A DNA stretch of 64,000 nt from Halopseudomonas laoshanensis (GTDB lineage: Bacteria; Pseudomonadota; Gammaproteobacteria; Pseudomonadales; Pseudomonadaceae), in the NCBI RefSeq assembly GCF_008365385.1, contig NZ_QOVF01000004.1, positions 186,001 through 250,000 of the forward strand, written 5' to 3'. Positions within the stretch are counted from its first letter, which is position 1; each line of letters opens with the position of its first letter. The notes below the pieces were generated by a model. It had not been told where the DNA came from. It made no database searches and was given only the letters and a program-made list of their open reading frames with translations. A program made the position numbers and the translations under genes. Positions 17,560-25,613 of the stretch are shown piece after piece.

Positions 17560-18091
17560 ATTGATCCTGCTTGAACAGGCCCAGCGCCTCGGCTGGCCAG
17601 GGCTGCTGGGCGCCAGCTTGATGCTGATGGCGGCATTCTACGCCGGGCTGATTCTGGCGCCCGCCATTCCTGAGCTGACTCGCCCGGCTGATCTGTCCGC
17701 CAACACTGGCGTATTGGACCCAACCCAGCCGGCTTCTGCCTACCCGGAATCAGATGGCGGCAAGAACGAGGTCGACGCCTTCCGCGAAGGGCTTCCCGGG
17801 CAAATGGACGCTACCACCACCATCAATCGCATCTACGCCCTGGCAAGCTCGGAAGGCATCACCCTTGCGCGGGGCGAGTACTCAATGGGGATCGATGCCC
17901 GGACCCGTCTGGCGCGATACCAGATGACGCTGCCGGTCGGCGGCAGTTATCCCCAACTACGTCGTTTCATTCATTCGGTCATGGAAGAAATACCGGCCCT
18001 GGCGCTTGAGGATATTGATCTTCGGCGTCTGGACATCGGCACAACACACCTTGAAGGGCGAATCCGCCTGACTCTGTATTTATCGAGGTAG
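17546..18091 (+). CDS. PilO/GspM-like inner-membrane assembly protein
   Basis: The 181-residue protein has one transmembrane helix (about residues 18-38, LLGASLMLMAAFYAGLILAP), a Pro/Asp-rich linker and a C-terminal ferredoxin-like domain typical of PilO/GspM (INRIYALASSEGITLARGEYS, YPQLRRFIHSVMEEIPALAL). The start lies within the previous gene and the stop is 2 bp before the next, so translation is coupled. Likely partner of the PilN-like protein. Confidence 0.75.
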   Translation: MHLSRLILLEQAQRLGWPGLLGASLMLMAAFYAGLILAPAIPELTRPADLSANTGVLDPTQPASAYPESDGGKNEVDAFREGLPGQMDATTTINRIYALASSEGITLARGEYSMGIDARTRLARYQMTLPVGGSYPQLRRFIHSVMEEIPALALEDIDLRRLDIGTTHLEGRIRLTLYLSR

Positions 18092-18093
18092 CC

Positions 18094-18639
18094 ATGGATA
18101 AGAAGCGGTCTCTCATATGGTTGGGGTTTTTGGCTGGAGCGGCCACGTTGGCCATCATTCCAGAGCTGTTCTGGGACGACGAGCAACTGGTGCAGCCGGC
18201 ACCCAGCTATTCCCCTGAACTGCCCGATACCGCGGCGGTTCAGGCGATCCTGCAGGAAGAGCAGGGGTCGCAATCTGCCGCGCACCTGCCAGCAGAGCAG
18301 CAGGCCATACCGCGCGCTGATCTGTTCCCGGCACACAGCTGGTATGTAGCCCCCCCCGTGCCCGACATTCCGCCGCCGGCTGCTCCACGGGTGAAGGCGC
18401 CGGTATTGCCCGCCGCACCACCGGTGCCTTTTCAGTTCGTCGGTACGCTGAGGGATAACGAGCAACTGCATATAGTGCTCCAACGCAACCAGACCATTCA
18501 TGTGGTCAGCGTGGGCGATGTGATTGATGAAACCTACCGCGTCGAGGGCCTTCGCGGGCGTGAAGTGATACTGGTTTACCTGCCCCTGGACCTGAACCAG
18601 TCGGTGCTGGTCGGTAGCACCGCAGGAAGTGCGTTATGA
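18094..18639 (+). CDS. PilP/GspC-like periplasmic linker protein
   Basis: The 181-residue protein has an N-terminal membrane anchor (LIWLGFLAGAATLAIIPELF), a long Pro/Ala/Gln-rich linker (about 40-110) and a C-terminal HR-like beta domain (PFQFVGTLRDNEQLHIVLQR, VVSVGDVIDETYRVEGL). This is the architecture of GspC and PilP, which bind the N0 domain of the secretin. It overlaps the secretin gene by 4 bp, as expected for that partnership. Confidence 0.72.
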   Translation: MDKKRSLIWLGFLAGAATLAIIPELFWDDEQLVQPAPSYSPELPDTAAVQAILQEEQGSQSAAHLPAEQQAIPRADLFPAHSWYVAPPVPDIPPPAAPRVKAPVLPAAPPVPFQFVGTLRDNEQLHIVLQRNQTIHVVSVGDVIDETYRVEGLRGREVILVYLPLDLNQSVLVGSTAGSAL

Positions 18640-20489
18640 AGCCTGCAGACTATCGTCCCGTTTTGCATGTGCTGGCGCTGTTGTTGGCGTTGGCTACCCT
18701 GGGCGGCTGCGCGAGCGACTTGAGCCAGGGTATCGCGCTGATCGACGAAGGCTCCTATGAAGAGGGCCTGGCGCAGCTGGAGGCGGTCAGCGCGAAAAAG
18801 CCGCGTGACCCGTCTGTGCAAATTGCGCTGGCCAACCAGAAGGCACGGGTTATCACCATGTTGCTGACTCAGGCCGACAATGCCCTGACTGTGGGTGACC
18901 AGGTTGCCGCGTATGCGATCTTTCAGCGCGTGCTAAGGCTGGAATCGACTAACACGCGCGCCAAGCAGGGCATGCGCAAGATCGAGCAGATGCAGTACAT
19001 CGCCGATTTTCTGCGCCAGGGCCAGGCGGCTCTGCGGCGCGGAGACCTGATCGGCGCGGAAACTCAGGTCAGGGCGATTCTGGAGCTGGATCCCTTGCAT
19101 CCGGGGGCGCGCAAATTGCGCGATGATGTAGGCCAGATACGCGCCCGCACTGACACCATGAACCCGCAGCTGCGCGGCCGGCTTCAGCGCCTGGTGACCC
19201 TGGAGTTTCGCGACGCGAATCTGGGGGTTATTTTTGAAGTGCTCTCGCAGACCGCCGGGTTGAATTTCATCCTCGATAAGGATATTCGTCCGGATCTGAA
19301 AGCCACCATCTTCGTGCGCGATGTCAGTATTGCTGACGCGGTGGAACTGATCACCCAGCAGAACCAGCTACATCAGCGCATCATCAACGATAACACCATC
19401 ATCATTTATCCGGACTCGCCGCAGAAGCTCAAGGAGTATCAGGAGCTGGTCATGCGCAGTTTCTATCTGACCAATATTGGCGCCGATGCAGCGCTGAACA
19501 TGATCAAGACGCTGCTGAAAACCCGCGACATCTTTGTCGACGAGCGCCTCAATACCCTCACCATGCGCGATACCCCGGACGTGGTGCGCATGGTTGAAAA
19601 ACTGCTGTATTCGCAGGATCAGCCGGACCCCGAAGTGGTTCTGGAAGTCGAGATCATGGAGGTCTCACGCCAGCGGATACTCGACCTGGGTCTGCAGTGG
19701 CCAAACACCTTCGGCGTGGTCAATGCCGAAGGCGGCGCGATCACCGTGCTCGATCAACTGCGCGGCATCGATTCAGGACGCATCACCCTCAGCCCCTCGC
19801 CGCAACTGCGCATCAACGAGCAGGACAACGACATCAACACCCTGGCCAGCCCGGTTATCCGGGTGCGCAACAAGGAACAGGCGAGAATTCATATCGGCCA
19901 GCGCGTGCCGATCATCAGCGCTACCTCGGTGCCCTCGACCCAGGGGCCGGTGATCACCGAAAGCATCACCTATCTGGATGTGGGTCTGAAACTCGAGGTG
20001 CAGCCAACAATATATCTCAACGATGTGGTGGGTATTCAGATCGCCCTGGAAGTCAGCAATGCCACACCACTGGAAGCTACCCGCCAGGGGACCATTCCGG
20101 TGCAGGTCGATACCCGCAATGCAGTCACCACCTTGAGCCTGAAAAACGGTGAAACGCAGTTGCTCGCAGGTCTAGTGCGCAACGATCACGGCGTCACCGG
20201 CAACCAGATTCCGGGCATTGGCGATGTGCCCGGGCTGGGCCGGTTGTTCGGCAGCAGGAAAGACACCATCGGCAAATCCGAGCTGGTGCTGTCCATTACC
20301 CCGCGCATAGTCCGCAACCTGCCGTATCAAAGCCCTGGCGATATGGAGTTTGCCACCGGCACCGAAAGCCACATGCGCGCACGCCCTGTGACCTTGATGG
20401 AGGAAGAGCCACGCGCGCCGATTGAACCCCTGGAGCTGCCTGATCCGGTGGATCTGGCGCCAGCGGTGAGCGAGGCCCGGCCATTATGA
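18636..20489 (+). CDS. Outer-membrane secretin with N-terminal TPR region (GspD/MshL-like)
   Basis: This 617-residue lipoprotein has the lipobox LGGC near residue 24. TPR-like repeats span about 30-165 (YEEGLAQLEAVSAKKPRDPS, AYAIFQRVLRLESTNTRAKQ). An STN/N0 domain follows (LEFRDANLGVIFEVLSQTAG), then secretin N domains (RDIFVDERLNTLTMRD). The C-terminal secretin beta domain contains LKNGETQLLAGLV and GIGDVPGLGRLFGS. The N-terminal TPRs replace the separate pilotin/PilF-type helpers of other systems. It would form the outer-membrane exit pore for the pseudopilus. A Pro/Glu-rich tail of about 45 residues follows the barrel. Confidence 0.9.
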   Translation: MKPADYRPVLHVLALLLALATLGGCASDLSQGIALIDEGSYEEGLAQLEAVSAKKPRDPSVQIALANQKARVITMLLTQADNALTVGDQVAAYAIFQRVLRLESTNTRAKQGMRKIEQMQYIADFLRQGQAALRRGDLIGAETQVRAILELDPLHPGARKLRDDVGQIRARTDTMNPQLRGRLQRLVTLEFRDANLGVIFEVLSQTAGLNFILDKDIRPDLKATIFVRDVSIADAVELITQQNQLHQRIINDNTIIIYPDSPQKLKEYQELVMRSFYLTNIGADAALNMIKTLLKTRDIFVDERLNTLTMRDTPDVVRMVEKLLYSQDQPDPEVVLEVEIMEVSRQRILDLGLQWPNTFGVVNAEGGAITVLDQLRGIDSGRITLSPSPQLRINEQDNDINTLASPVIRVRNKEQARIHIGQRVPIISATSVPSTQGPVITESITYLDVGLKLEVQPTIYLNDVVGIQIALEVSNATPLEATRQGTIPVQVDTRNAVTTLSLKNGETQLLAGLVRNDHGVTGNQIPGIGDVPGLGRLFGSRKDTIGKSELVLSITPRIVRNLPYQSPGDMEFATGTESHMRARPVTLMEEEPRAPIEPLELPDPVDLAPAVSEARPL

Positions 20490-20965
20490 ACACGGCAGCG
20501 CGGCGCTCGGGCTTCACCCTGATAGAGCTGGTTATCAGCATGGCGATATTGGCGTTGTTGGCCAGCATGGCATTGCCACTGACCGAGACGCTGGTCCGGC
20601 GCAGCAAGGAGCAGGAACTGAAAACCTCGCTGTATCAGATACGCGATGCGATTGATCGATACAAGATGCTGGCCGACGCCGGCTTCCTGGAGAACAGCAC
20701 CGGCACCTCGGGTTATCCGCCGTCACTGGAATTGCTCGTGGATGGTGTGCGGGACCTGCGCAGCATCAAGGGCGAAAAGGTGTATTTCCTCAGGCGCATC
20801 CCCCGTGACCCTTTCGCCGATGCCAAAATTCCCGCAGTCGATACCTGGGGCAAGCGCAGTTACGCGAGCTCGGCGGAGGATCCGCGCGAGGGTGAAGACG
20901 TTTTCGATGTGTATTCATTGATGCGTGGCGACGGCCTGAATGGCATCGCTTACCGGGATTGGTGA
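20486..20965 (+). CDS. Type II secretion pseudopilin, GspG-like
   Basis: The 159-residue protein has a prepilin leader cut at SG^FTLIELVISMAILALLAS with Glu at +5. The soluble domain resembles GspG (GYPPSLELLVDGVRDL, RRIPRDPFADAKIPAVDTWG) and is closest to the MSHA/general-secretion pseudopilins whose C-terminal motif is DP-F/W. The start overlaps the secretin stop by 4 bp. It may be a major or minor subunit alongside GspG at 1623. Confidence 0.87.
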   Translation: MNTAARRSGFTLIELVISMAILALLASMALPLTETLVRRSKEQELKTSLYQIRDAIDRYKMLADAGFLENSTGTSGYPPSLELLVDGVRDLRSIKGEKVYFLRRIPRDPFADAKIPAVDTWGKRSYASSAEDPREGEDVFDVYSLMRGDGLNGIAYRDW

Positions 20966-20968
20966 AAC

Positions 20969-21343
20969 ATGAAACGACACAGCGGTTTCACATTGATCGA
21001 GCTGATGGTGGTCATGGCGATCGTGGCCATGCTGATGACCATTGCCTTGCCGCGGTATTTTTCCAGTCTTGAGGCATCCAAGGAAACTACGCTTAAACAG
21101 AGCCTGGCAGTGATGCGCGAGACGCTTGATCAGTATTACGGCGATACCGGTGCCTATCCGGACTCGATCGAGGAGCTGGTTGAACGTCGCTATCTGCGCC
21201 AGCTGCCGGTGGACCCGATCATCGAGCGCTCTGACCTGTGGGTCATCATCGAGCCGCCGGAAGGTGTGGCCGGGCGGGTAAGTGATGTAAAAAGCGCGGC
21301 GACCGGGCATGCCCGGGACGGGAGTGCATATGCGCACTGGTAA
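20969..21343 (+). CDS. Type II secretion pseudopilin
   Basis: The 124-residue protein has a short leader and the site SG^FTLIELMVVMAIVAMLMT with Glu at +5. The globular part (TGAYPDSIEELVERRYLRQLPVDP) is a compact GspG-like fold without the calcium loop. It begins 3 bp after the preceding pseudopilin gene and its end overlaps the next gene by 14 bp. Confidence 0.87.
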   Translation: MKRHSGFTLIELMVVMAIVAMLMTIALPRYFSSLEASKETTLKQSLAVMRETLDQYYGDTGAYPDSIEELVERRYLRQLPVDPIIERSDLWVIIEPPEGVAGRVSDVKSAATGHARDGSAYAHW

Positions 21344-21857
21344 TCATCTGGCACGGCCGCAACAGGGCTTCACCTTTCTCGGCGTGCTGTTTCTGGTCAC
21401 AGTGATGGGCGCTTCGCTTGCCGGCGTGGGTCAACTCTGGTCGGTCAGCAGCCAGCGCGCGAAAGAGCGAGAGCTGCTCTGGGTCGGCACGCAATACGCT
21501 CGGGCGCTGCGCAGTTATTACCGCAATTCACCCGGTACTGCGGCTTATCCCCGGCACCTGGAAGAGCTGCTGGAGGATCGTCGCTCGGTGGTGCCCAAGC
21601 GGCATCTGCGCCGCCTCTATCCAGACCCCATGACCGGCTCCCAGGACTGGGGGCTGGTGATGTCCTACGGCGAGGGTATCGCCGGTGTGTATAGCCGCTC
21701 GGAACGCAGCAGCATGAAACGCTCCAACTTCCCGCCGCAGTGGCAGACATTTGAAGGACTGGAGCGGGTGTCGGACTGGCAGTTTGTGGCGGAGGACGCG
21801 TTCGCAGACAGTCAATCGACCGCTCAGCCCCTTGCTGTACCGGGAGGCAACCCATGA
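21330..21857 (+). CDS. Atypical pseudopilin lacking Glu at +5
   Basis: The 175-residue protein starts at ATG 21330 inside the end of the preceding gene, after GGGAG at 21320. The leader MRTGNHLARPQQG precedes FTFLGVLFLVTVMGASLAGV: the prepilin site and hydrophobic helix are present, but position +5 is Gly instead of Glu. GspK tip pseudopilins also lack Glu5, so it may be a tip subunit, though it is much shorter than GspK. The body contains a GspG-like YPRHLEELLEDRR...RLYPDPMTG motif. Its stop overlaps the csgE start by 4 bp. Confidence 0.8.
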   Translation: MRTGNHLARPQQGFTFLGVLFLVTVMGASLAGVGQLWSVSSQRAKERELLWVGTQYARALRSYYRNSPGTAAYPRHLEELLEDRRSVVPKRHLRRLYPDPMTGSQDWGLVMSYGEGIAGVYSRSERSSMKRSNFPPQWQTFEGLERVSDWQFVAEDAFADSQSTAQPLAVPGGNP

Positions 21858-22357
21858 GCCCGGTAAAGAGTGCCAAACACAGCGCGCGGGGGTGGCCCGC
21901 CTGGACCCTGGCGTGGCTACTGGGGTGGTGGATGCTTTCGGCGCCCGCTGACGTCAATAACGATATCGACGCCGGCGCCGAAGCCGAGGCTGGCGGAGAT
22001 GCGGCTGTCGATGATGCTGCAGCAGCGGATGACGCCATCCTCGCCGGCTTTGTGGTCAACGACACAATTTCCAATATCGGCCACGAGTTCTATCGCTACT
22101 TCAGCGAGCGCCTGCGTGACGGCGACGAGCTGGACGTCAACCTGGTAGTGCATGAACGGCCCTCCGCGCGCTGGGGAAGTTTGATCTGGGTCGAACTGGA
22201 CGGCGTGATTCTCTACCAGCGGTTTTTACCACCCAATATCTCGCTTCTGCAGCCCGTCGCCTACAGCGCGGCAGACTGGATACGTGAGGCCATAGCCCAG
22301 CAGAGCCTGGAAAGAATGTTCCAGGATAACTTCGATATAGAAGGGGACGAATTATGA
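21854..22357 (+). CDS. csgE: Curli export specificity factor CsgE
   Basis: The 167-residue protein has an N-terminal hydrophobic signal (LAWLLGWWMLSAPA), an acidic Ala/Asp-rich linker (about 35-60) not found in E. coli CsgE, and a clear CsgE domain: ISNIGHEFYRYFSERL and the signature ERPSARWGSLIWV. CsgE caps the CsgG pore and selects curlin subunits. The ATGA overlap with the upstream pseudopilin gene puts it in the same operon and couples it translationally, which is unusual for a csg gene. Confidence 0.93.
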   Translation: MSPVKSAKHSARGWPAWTLAWLLGWWMLSAPADVNNDIDAGAEAEAGGDAAVDDAAAADDAILAGFVVNDTISNIGHEFYRYFSERLRDGDELDVNLVVHERPSARWGSLIWVELDGVILYQRFLPPNISLLQPVAYSAADWIREAIAQQSLERMFQDNFDIEGDEL

Positions 22358-22770
22358 AATGCACCACAGCAACACATGTCTTGCTGGCCTGTGCCGGCCT
22401 CGCCCTGGGCGCTGGAGCTAGCGCCACGGAGCTGGTTTACACCCCGGTCAATCCGTCCTTTGGCGGCAACCCGTTGAACGGCAGCTGGCTGCTGAGCAAT
22501 GCCCAATCGCAAAACAGCCATCGGGCAGATTCAAGCTCCCGATCTTCAACGTCGGGTATCACCGCCTTACAACGCTTTACCAGCCAGCTGGAGTCCCGGC
22601 TGCTGTCGCAACTGTTGACCGATATCCAGAATGGCGACAGCGGCAGCCTGACCACCGACGCGTTCATCATCAACATCATTGATGACTCCGGCATGCTCAG
22701 CATTGTCATCACTGACCGGCAGACCGGCGAAGTATCGGAAGTCGTAGTAAATGGCCTGACCAATCCGTAG
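22354..22770 (+). CDS. csgF: Curli assembly factor CsgF
   Basis: The 138-residue protein has a signal peptide (HVLLACAGLALGAGASA) followed at the mature N-terminus by the CsgF hallmark VNPSFGGNPLNGSWLLSNAQ, the segment that inserts in the CsgG pore. A coiled helix (ALQRFTSQLESRLLSQLL) and a C-terminal beta domain follow. CsgF couples secretion to nucleation by CsgB. It overlaps csgE by 4 bp. Confidence 0.93.
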   Translation: MKCTTATHVLLACAGLALGAGASATELVYTPVNPSFGGNPLNGSWLLSNAQSQNSHRADSSSRSSTSGITALQRFTSQLESRLLSQLLTDIQNGDSGSLTTDAFIINIIDDSGMLSIVITDRQTGEVSEVVVNGLTNP

Positions 22771-22793
22771 CCGCTAAACACAGGGATGGACCC

Positions 22794-23636
22794 ATGAACA
22801 AAATCGTTGCGACACTGATACTGGCAGCTACGCTGCACGGATGCGCAAGCCGCGAACCTATGCCAGCCCAGGACACTGAGGCCCCTGTGCTCACACCCAG
22901 GGCGTCGACCTATTATGACTTGCTGGCGCTGCCCCGGCCGAAGGGGCGGGTGGTTGTCGCGGTCTATGGTTTCCGTGACCAGACCGGGCAATACAAGCCC
23001 AACCCAGCCAGCTCATTTTCTACCAGCGTGACGCAAGGCGCTGCCAGTATGTTGGTGGATGCGTTGCAGGCCAGCGGCTGGTTCATGGTGCTGGAGCGAG
23101 AGGGGCTGCAGAACATTCTCACTGAACGCAAAATTATCCGCGCCTCGCAGAACAAGCCGAACATTCCGGCCAATATCCAGGAGGATCTGCCGTCGCTGCA
23201 TGCCGCCAATCTGCTCCTTGAGGGCGGGATCACGGCGTTTGATTCCAACGTCCGCACCGGCGGAGTAGGGGCGCGCTACCTGGGCATCAGCCTGGCTCAG
23301 GAGTACCGGGTTGACCAGGTGTCGGTCAGCCTGCGGGCCGTTGACGTGCGCACCGGGCAGGTGCTGGGCAATGTCATGACGTCCAAGACCATCTATTCAG
23401 TTGGTCGCAATGCGGGCGTATTCAAGTTCATCGAGTTCGAGAAGCTGTTGGAAGCAGAGGCCGGATACACGTTGAACGAGCCCGCTCAACTGTGCGTGTT
23501 GTCGGCCATCGAATCGGCGGTCGCGCACCTGGTTGCCCAAGGCCTGGAACGCCGCTTATGGCAGTTGGCTGATGACGAGCCGGGTTTCTCTTCGCTCTCC
23601 AAATACTCCAGTAGCCTACGTAATCAGGCGCCTTGA
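22794..23636 (+). CDS. csgG: Curli secretion channel lipoprotein CsgG
   Basis: The 280-residue protein has a lipobox (LHGC, Cys17) and the CsgG fold: VVVAVYGFRDQTGQYKPNP, the pore/constriction segment SSFSTSVTQGAASMLVDAL, then WFMVLEREGLQNILTERKII and the barrel-proximal YRVDQVSVSLRAVDVRTGQVL. It forms the nonameric outer-membrane pore for curlins. It lies 23 bp after csgF and is the last gene of the operon, followed by a strong terminator. Confidence 0.95.
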   Translation: MNKIVATLILAATLHGCASREPMPAQDTEAPVLTPRASTYYDLLALPRPKGRVVVAVYGFRDQTGQYKPNPASSFSTSVTQGAASMLVDALQASGWFMVLEREGLQNILTERKIIRASQNKPNIPANIQEDLPSLHAANLLLEGGITAFDSNVRTGGVGARYLGISLAQEYRVDQVSVSLRAVDVRTGQVLGNVMTSKTIYSVGRNAGVFKFIEFEKLLEAEAGYTLNEPAQLCVLSAIESAVAHLVAQGLERRLWQLADDEPGFSSLSKYSSSLRNQAP

Positions 23637-23663
23637 TCGATTTGCCAAATAAAATTGCCGGAT

Positions 23664-23696
23664 AAAAAAACCGCCCTGAAACGGGCGGTTTTTCTT
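23664..23696. terminator. Bidirectional intrinsic terminator between csgG and the curlin gene
   Basis: A seven-A run, a CCGCCC/GGGCGG stem with a TGAAAC-type loop and a TTTTTCTTTT tract form a textbook terminator readable on both strands. It separates the convergent csgG and csgA-like genes. Confidence 0.92.
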
Positions 23697-23709
23697 TTAC
23701 GTGGAGCGC

Positions 23710-24993
23710 TTACTGTTGCGTTACGTTGGCCAGGTTGCCGTTACCCTGCTGGGTAATATAGGCCGCATGGTTAGCACCCGCCTGTACAGCGTACGCCTGG
23801 TTGCCAATCCCTCCCTGAACAATGGCCGCATAATTGAGGCTGTCAGTCTGGGTGATGCTGGCGAGGTTATCCGAACCGTACTGCTGGGCAACCTCCGCGA
23901 CGTTAAAGGTGCCGGTCTGGTCCAGTACCACTTCGTTGTCGGTACCCATGCTGGAGCCGCTGGCGGTATTGTCGCTGCCACCTTGCTCGGCCGTCAGCAA
24001 GTTTCCGGTGCCGTCCTGGCTGAAGGTGAGCAGGTTGCGCTCACCGGTTTGGCTTACGTCCAGTTCGTTTTCCTGACCGGTTGACGAGACGATCTGCAGG
24101 TGGTCCTGGCCCTCCTGATAGATCAGCCCCACGTTGTCGCTGCCGTCTTGATAGACGTAAGCCTGGCTGTTGAACGAGTCGATTTGCTGGAGATCCAGGC
24201 TGTTCACGTCGCCGGACTGGGCGGCGTAGGCTATGTTGAATTCACCGCTGGTCTGGTCCACCAACATCTCGTTCAGGCTGCCACTCTGGTCGACAATAAT
24301 CTGGCTCTGGTTCTGAAGTTCCTGATAGGTCGCCAGGTAGCTTGAGTCGCCGTTTTGAGTGATGGTTGTGGTGCTTTGCTGGCTGTCCATTTGATCAGCG
24401 TAGGCTTCATGGCCCACTCCATACTGTTGCAGATAGATCTGACTGTCGTCGGAGAACTGCTGCCAGGCAGCCGCGGTGTTCATGTCACCTTCCTGGTAGA
24501 CCGAAGCGGTATTCCCACTACCAACAATCTGGTCAACCGACACGAAGTTTTCATCGCCGGCCTGAATCATCAACGCGGTGCTTTGTACCTGCTCCTCCTG
24601 CCAGGTCAAAGCGCTGTTACCGTCGCCGATCTGCAGCTGTGTGGTGGTGCTGTCGGTGCCGAATTGCTGCAGGCTGGCCCCGTCATTGAACATGCCTTGC
24701 TGGTCCTGAAGCGAGGAGCTCCCAGTATTCAGGCTCTGTTCGGACGCAGCGGCGTTGAGATCCCCGGTGTGGATCTGGGTTGCAGTGCTCTGGGTTTCTG
24801 ACTGGAAAATGAAGGCGTTGTTGTCACCGCCCACCTGATCCTGGTCGGCAAAACTGCCGGTGGCACTACTCTGGTTCACGTCGGCGATGTTGAAGTCCCC
24901 GGTCTGATCCTGGGTCGACAGGCTGTCGTCGGCAAAAGCGTTGAGGCTGATGACAGTAATTATCGCAGCCGTGAGGGGTTTGATGTTGAACAT
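23710..24993 (-). CDS. Large curlin-repeat amyloid protein (CsgA-like)
   Basis: The 427-residue secreted protein has a signal peptide (IKPLTAAIITVISLNAFA) followed almost entirely by roughly 18 imperfect curlin repeats of about 22 residues built on Q-x-G-x-x-N-x-A (for example QTGDFNIADVNQ, QYGSDNLASITQ, QGGIGNQAYAVQ). E. coli CsgA has five repeats. The N-terminal repeats are more divergent and rich in Ser/Thr/Asp; the last four are closest to consensus. Export through the adjacent CsgG/E/F is expected. An AGGTAACACC ribosome site precedes the ATG. It is probably the main fibre subunit of the matrix. Confidence 0.9.
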   Translation of the reverse strand: MFNIKPLTAAIITVISLNAFADDSLSTQDQTGDFNIADVNQSSATGSFADQDQVGGDNNAFIFQSETQSTATQIHTGDLNAAASEQSLNTGSSSLQDQQGMFNDGASLQQFGTDSTTTQLQIGDGNSALTWQEEQVQSTALMIQAGDENFVSVDQIVGSGNTASVYQEGDMNTAAAWQQFSDDSQIYLQQYGVGHEAYADQMDSQQSTTTITQNGDSSYLATYQELQNQSQIIVDQSGSLNEMLVDQTSGEFNIAYAAQSGDVNSLDLQQIDSFNSQAYVYQDGSDNVGLIYQEGQDHLQIVSSTGQENELDVSQTGERNLLTFSQDGTGNLLTAEQGGSDNTASGSSMGTDNEVVLDQTGTFNVAEVAQQYGSDNLASITQTDSLNYAAIVQGGIGNQAYAVQAGANHAAYITQQGNGNLANVTQQ

Positions 24994-25048
24994 GGTGTTA
25001 CCTCCACAAATAGAATGTGATGCGTTGCGTTTTTAATTGAGACCAGAG

Positions 25049-25549
25049 CTACTGGTACTGCGTAACCTCTATGTTCTGGCCACTGCCATGCTGGGTGATG
25101 CTGCCGTGCAGCCCCTCCCCGGATTGCTCGATGCGGGCACTGTTGTCTGCGCCATGTTGGGTTATGGATGCCTGGTTGTAGGCGCCGTGTTGCGTAATGC
25201 TGGCCAGGTTGGAAAAGCCGTCCTGGCTGATATAAGCGATCATTTCAATTCCCTCCTGGGTGATGAATGCCTCATTACCATTGCCTAGCTGCGCGATAAT
25301 CCCGACCAGGCCCTCACCGCTTTGGCTGATGCTGGCCTGATGCTCGTCACCTTGCTGGTCAATCACTGCTCGCGTTGCACTGTTGCCGAGCTCGGCCAGT
25401 TCAGGCGCAACCGCCAGATCCTGGTTGTCCATAAGGTCCGCCGCTGCGACCTGGCCCGCCAGCATCAGGCTTAAGACCAAGCCCAGGCCCAAGGCCAGAC
25501 AGCGGCTTACCTGGCAATTCAACTGACGAGCTATGTATCGAGTCAGCAT
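25049..25549 (-). CDS. Curlin nucleator-like protein (CsgB-like)
   Basis: The 166-residue protein has a signal peptide (LALGLGLVLSLMLAGQVAAA), a 25-residue spacer and five or six curlin repeats (DQQGDEHQASISQ, QLGNGNEAFITQ, QHGAYNQASITQ, QHGADNSARIEQ), ending ITQHGSGQNIEVTQYQ. Its size and its place upstream of the large curlin resemble csgB-csgA order, so I read it as the nucleator; that is an inference. It is separated from the large curlin gene by 55 bp without a visible terminator. Confidence 0.85.
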   Translation of the reverse strand: MLTRYIARQLNCQVSRCLALGLGLVLSLMLAGQVAAADLMDNQDLAVAPELAELGNSATRAVIDQQGDEHQASISQSGEGLVGIIAQLGNGNEAFITQEGIEMIAYISQDGFSNLASITQHGAYNQASITQHGADNSARIEQSGEGLHGSITQHGSGQNIEVTQYQ

Positions 25550-25570
25550 GGCCTTTACTTCCGTTTACCG

Positions 25571-25603
25571 CCGCCCGCTCAGACCTCACGTCTGTGCGGG
25601 CGG
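25571..25603. other. Strong hairpin between the secreted-protein gene and the curlin genes
   Basis: CCGCCCGC-T-CAGAC / GTCTG-T-GCGGGCGG gives an 8-bp plus 5-bp stem with one T-T mismatch and a 5-base loop. There is no T-run after it on either strand, so it looks less like a terminator than an RNA-processing or mRNA-stability element, allowing more curlin mRNA than upstream message. Confidence 0.6.
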
Positions 25604-25613
25604 AGGATTTGGC

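Noticed and set aside
23710..24993. Regular short repeats that might look like a CRISPR array
   Set aside because: The periodicity is about 66 bp in frame, encodes Q-x-G-x-x-N-x-A curlin repeats, and the units are imperfect with no constant spacer/repeat division.
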